Shown here piece by piece: positions 7,287-7,350 of a DNA stretch of 7,350 nt. Origin of the DNA: Gammaproteobacteria bacterium (GTDB lineage Bacteria > Pseudomonadota > Gammaproteobacteria > SZUA-229). The notes below the pieces were generated by a model. The model was not told where the DNA came from, made no database searches, and saw only the letters and a list, made by a program, of their open reading frames with translations. The translations under genes and the position numbers were made by a program. The stretch covers positions 1 to 7,350 of the forward strand of contig JAPHRB010000063.1 in NCBI GenBank assembly GCA_026197015.1, read 5' to 3'. The stretch's first letter is position 1; the number at the start of each line of letters is the position of its first letter.

Positions 7287-7350
7287 ATGGAACATCTCCC
7301 TCGGGGATGGACCGCGCTTTTTGCGCTCCGTCCCCTCACTGATGCCATCA
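7287..7350 (+). repeat. REP-like hairpin unit after lpxB (runs into window edge)
   Basis: From ATGG at 7287 this sequence aligns with the left unit at 5093: ATGG, ACATCTCC, CGGGGA, GGACCGC-type stem, GTCCCCT and a tail GATGCCATCA against GATACCATCA. It contains a strong hairpin: 7303-7311 pairs with 7327-7335 and 7314-7317 with 7323-7326, with a CC bulge (7312-7313) and a TTTTT loop. It starts 17 bp after the lpxB stop. It may shield or end the lpxB transcript, as REP sequences do elsewhere, but it has no trailing T-run and is not a standard intrinsic terminator. A second, inverted unit could lie beyond the window. Confidence 0.75.

Overview
The window most likely comes from the chromosome of an AT-rich gammaproteobacterium. 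The evidence is a full-length DnaE (1171 residues) that tracks the Escherichia coli polymerase III alpha subunit nearly motif for motif, a proteobacterial-type RNase HII next to it, and a lipid A gene (lpxB) that marks a Gram-negative envelope. The order or genus cannot be fixed from this sequence.

Layout, left to right: (1) the 3' part of a GGDEF-EAL cyclic-di-GMP signalling gene, plus strand, cut by the window edge exactly at its GGDEF motif; (2) a 149 bp AT-rich convergent gap with no convincing terminator; (3) dnaE on the minus strand; (4) a 668 bp region without a gene, holding a cluster of small inverted repeats and a 175 bp element made of two hairpin units facing each other; (5) rnhB on the minus strand; (6) a 170 bp divergent intergenic region with candidate lpxB promoters; (7) lpxB on the plus strand; (8) a further copy of the hairpin unit starting 17 bp after lpxB and running to the window edge.

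In E. coli and many relatives lpxB, rnhB and dnaE are read in one direction in the order lpxB-rnhB-dnaE, followed by accA. Here the same three genes are adjacent, but lpxB points the opposite way, rnhB and dnaE are separated by the repeat-bearing gap, and the gene after dnaE is a c-di-GMP gene instead of accA. The old replication/lipid A cluster is therefore recognisable but rearranged. DnaE (DNA synthesis) and RNase HII (removal of ribonucleotides from DNA) both serve genome copying; LpxB makes the lipid A disaccharide; the GGDEF-EAL protein is a signalling enzyme with no evident link to them.

The best candidate for something undescribed is the repeat family: three units in two places share a bulged hairpin closed by GGGGA/TCCCC and a conserved tail, arranged like REP/BIME elements but with longer units. 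No transposase or other protein for it lies in the window, and no wholly new gene system is visible.
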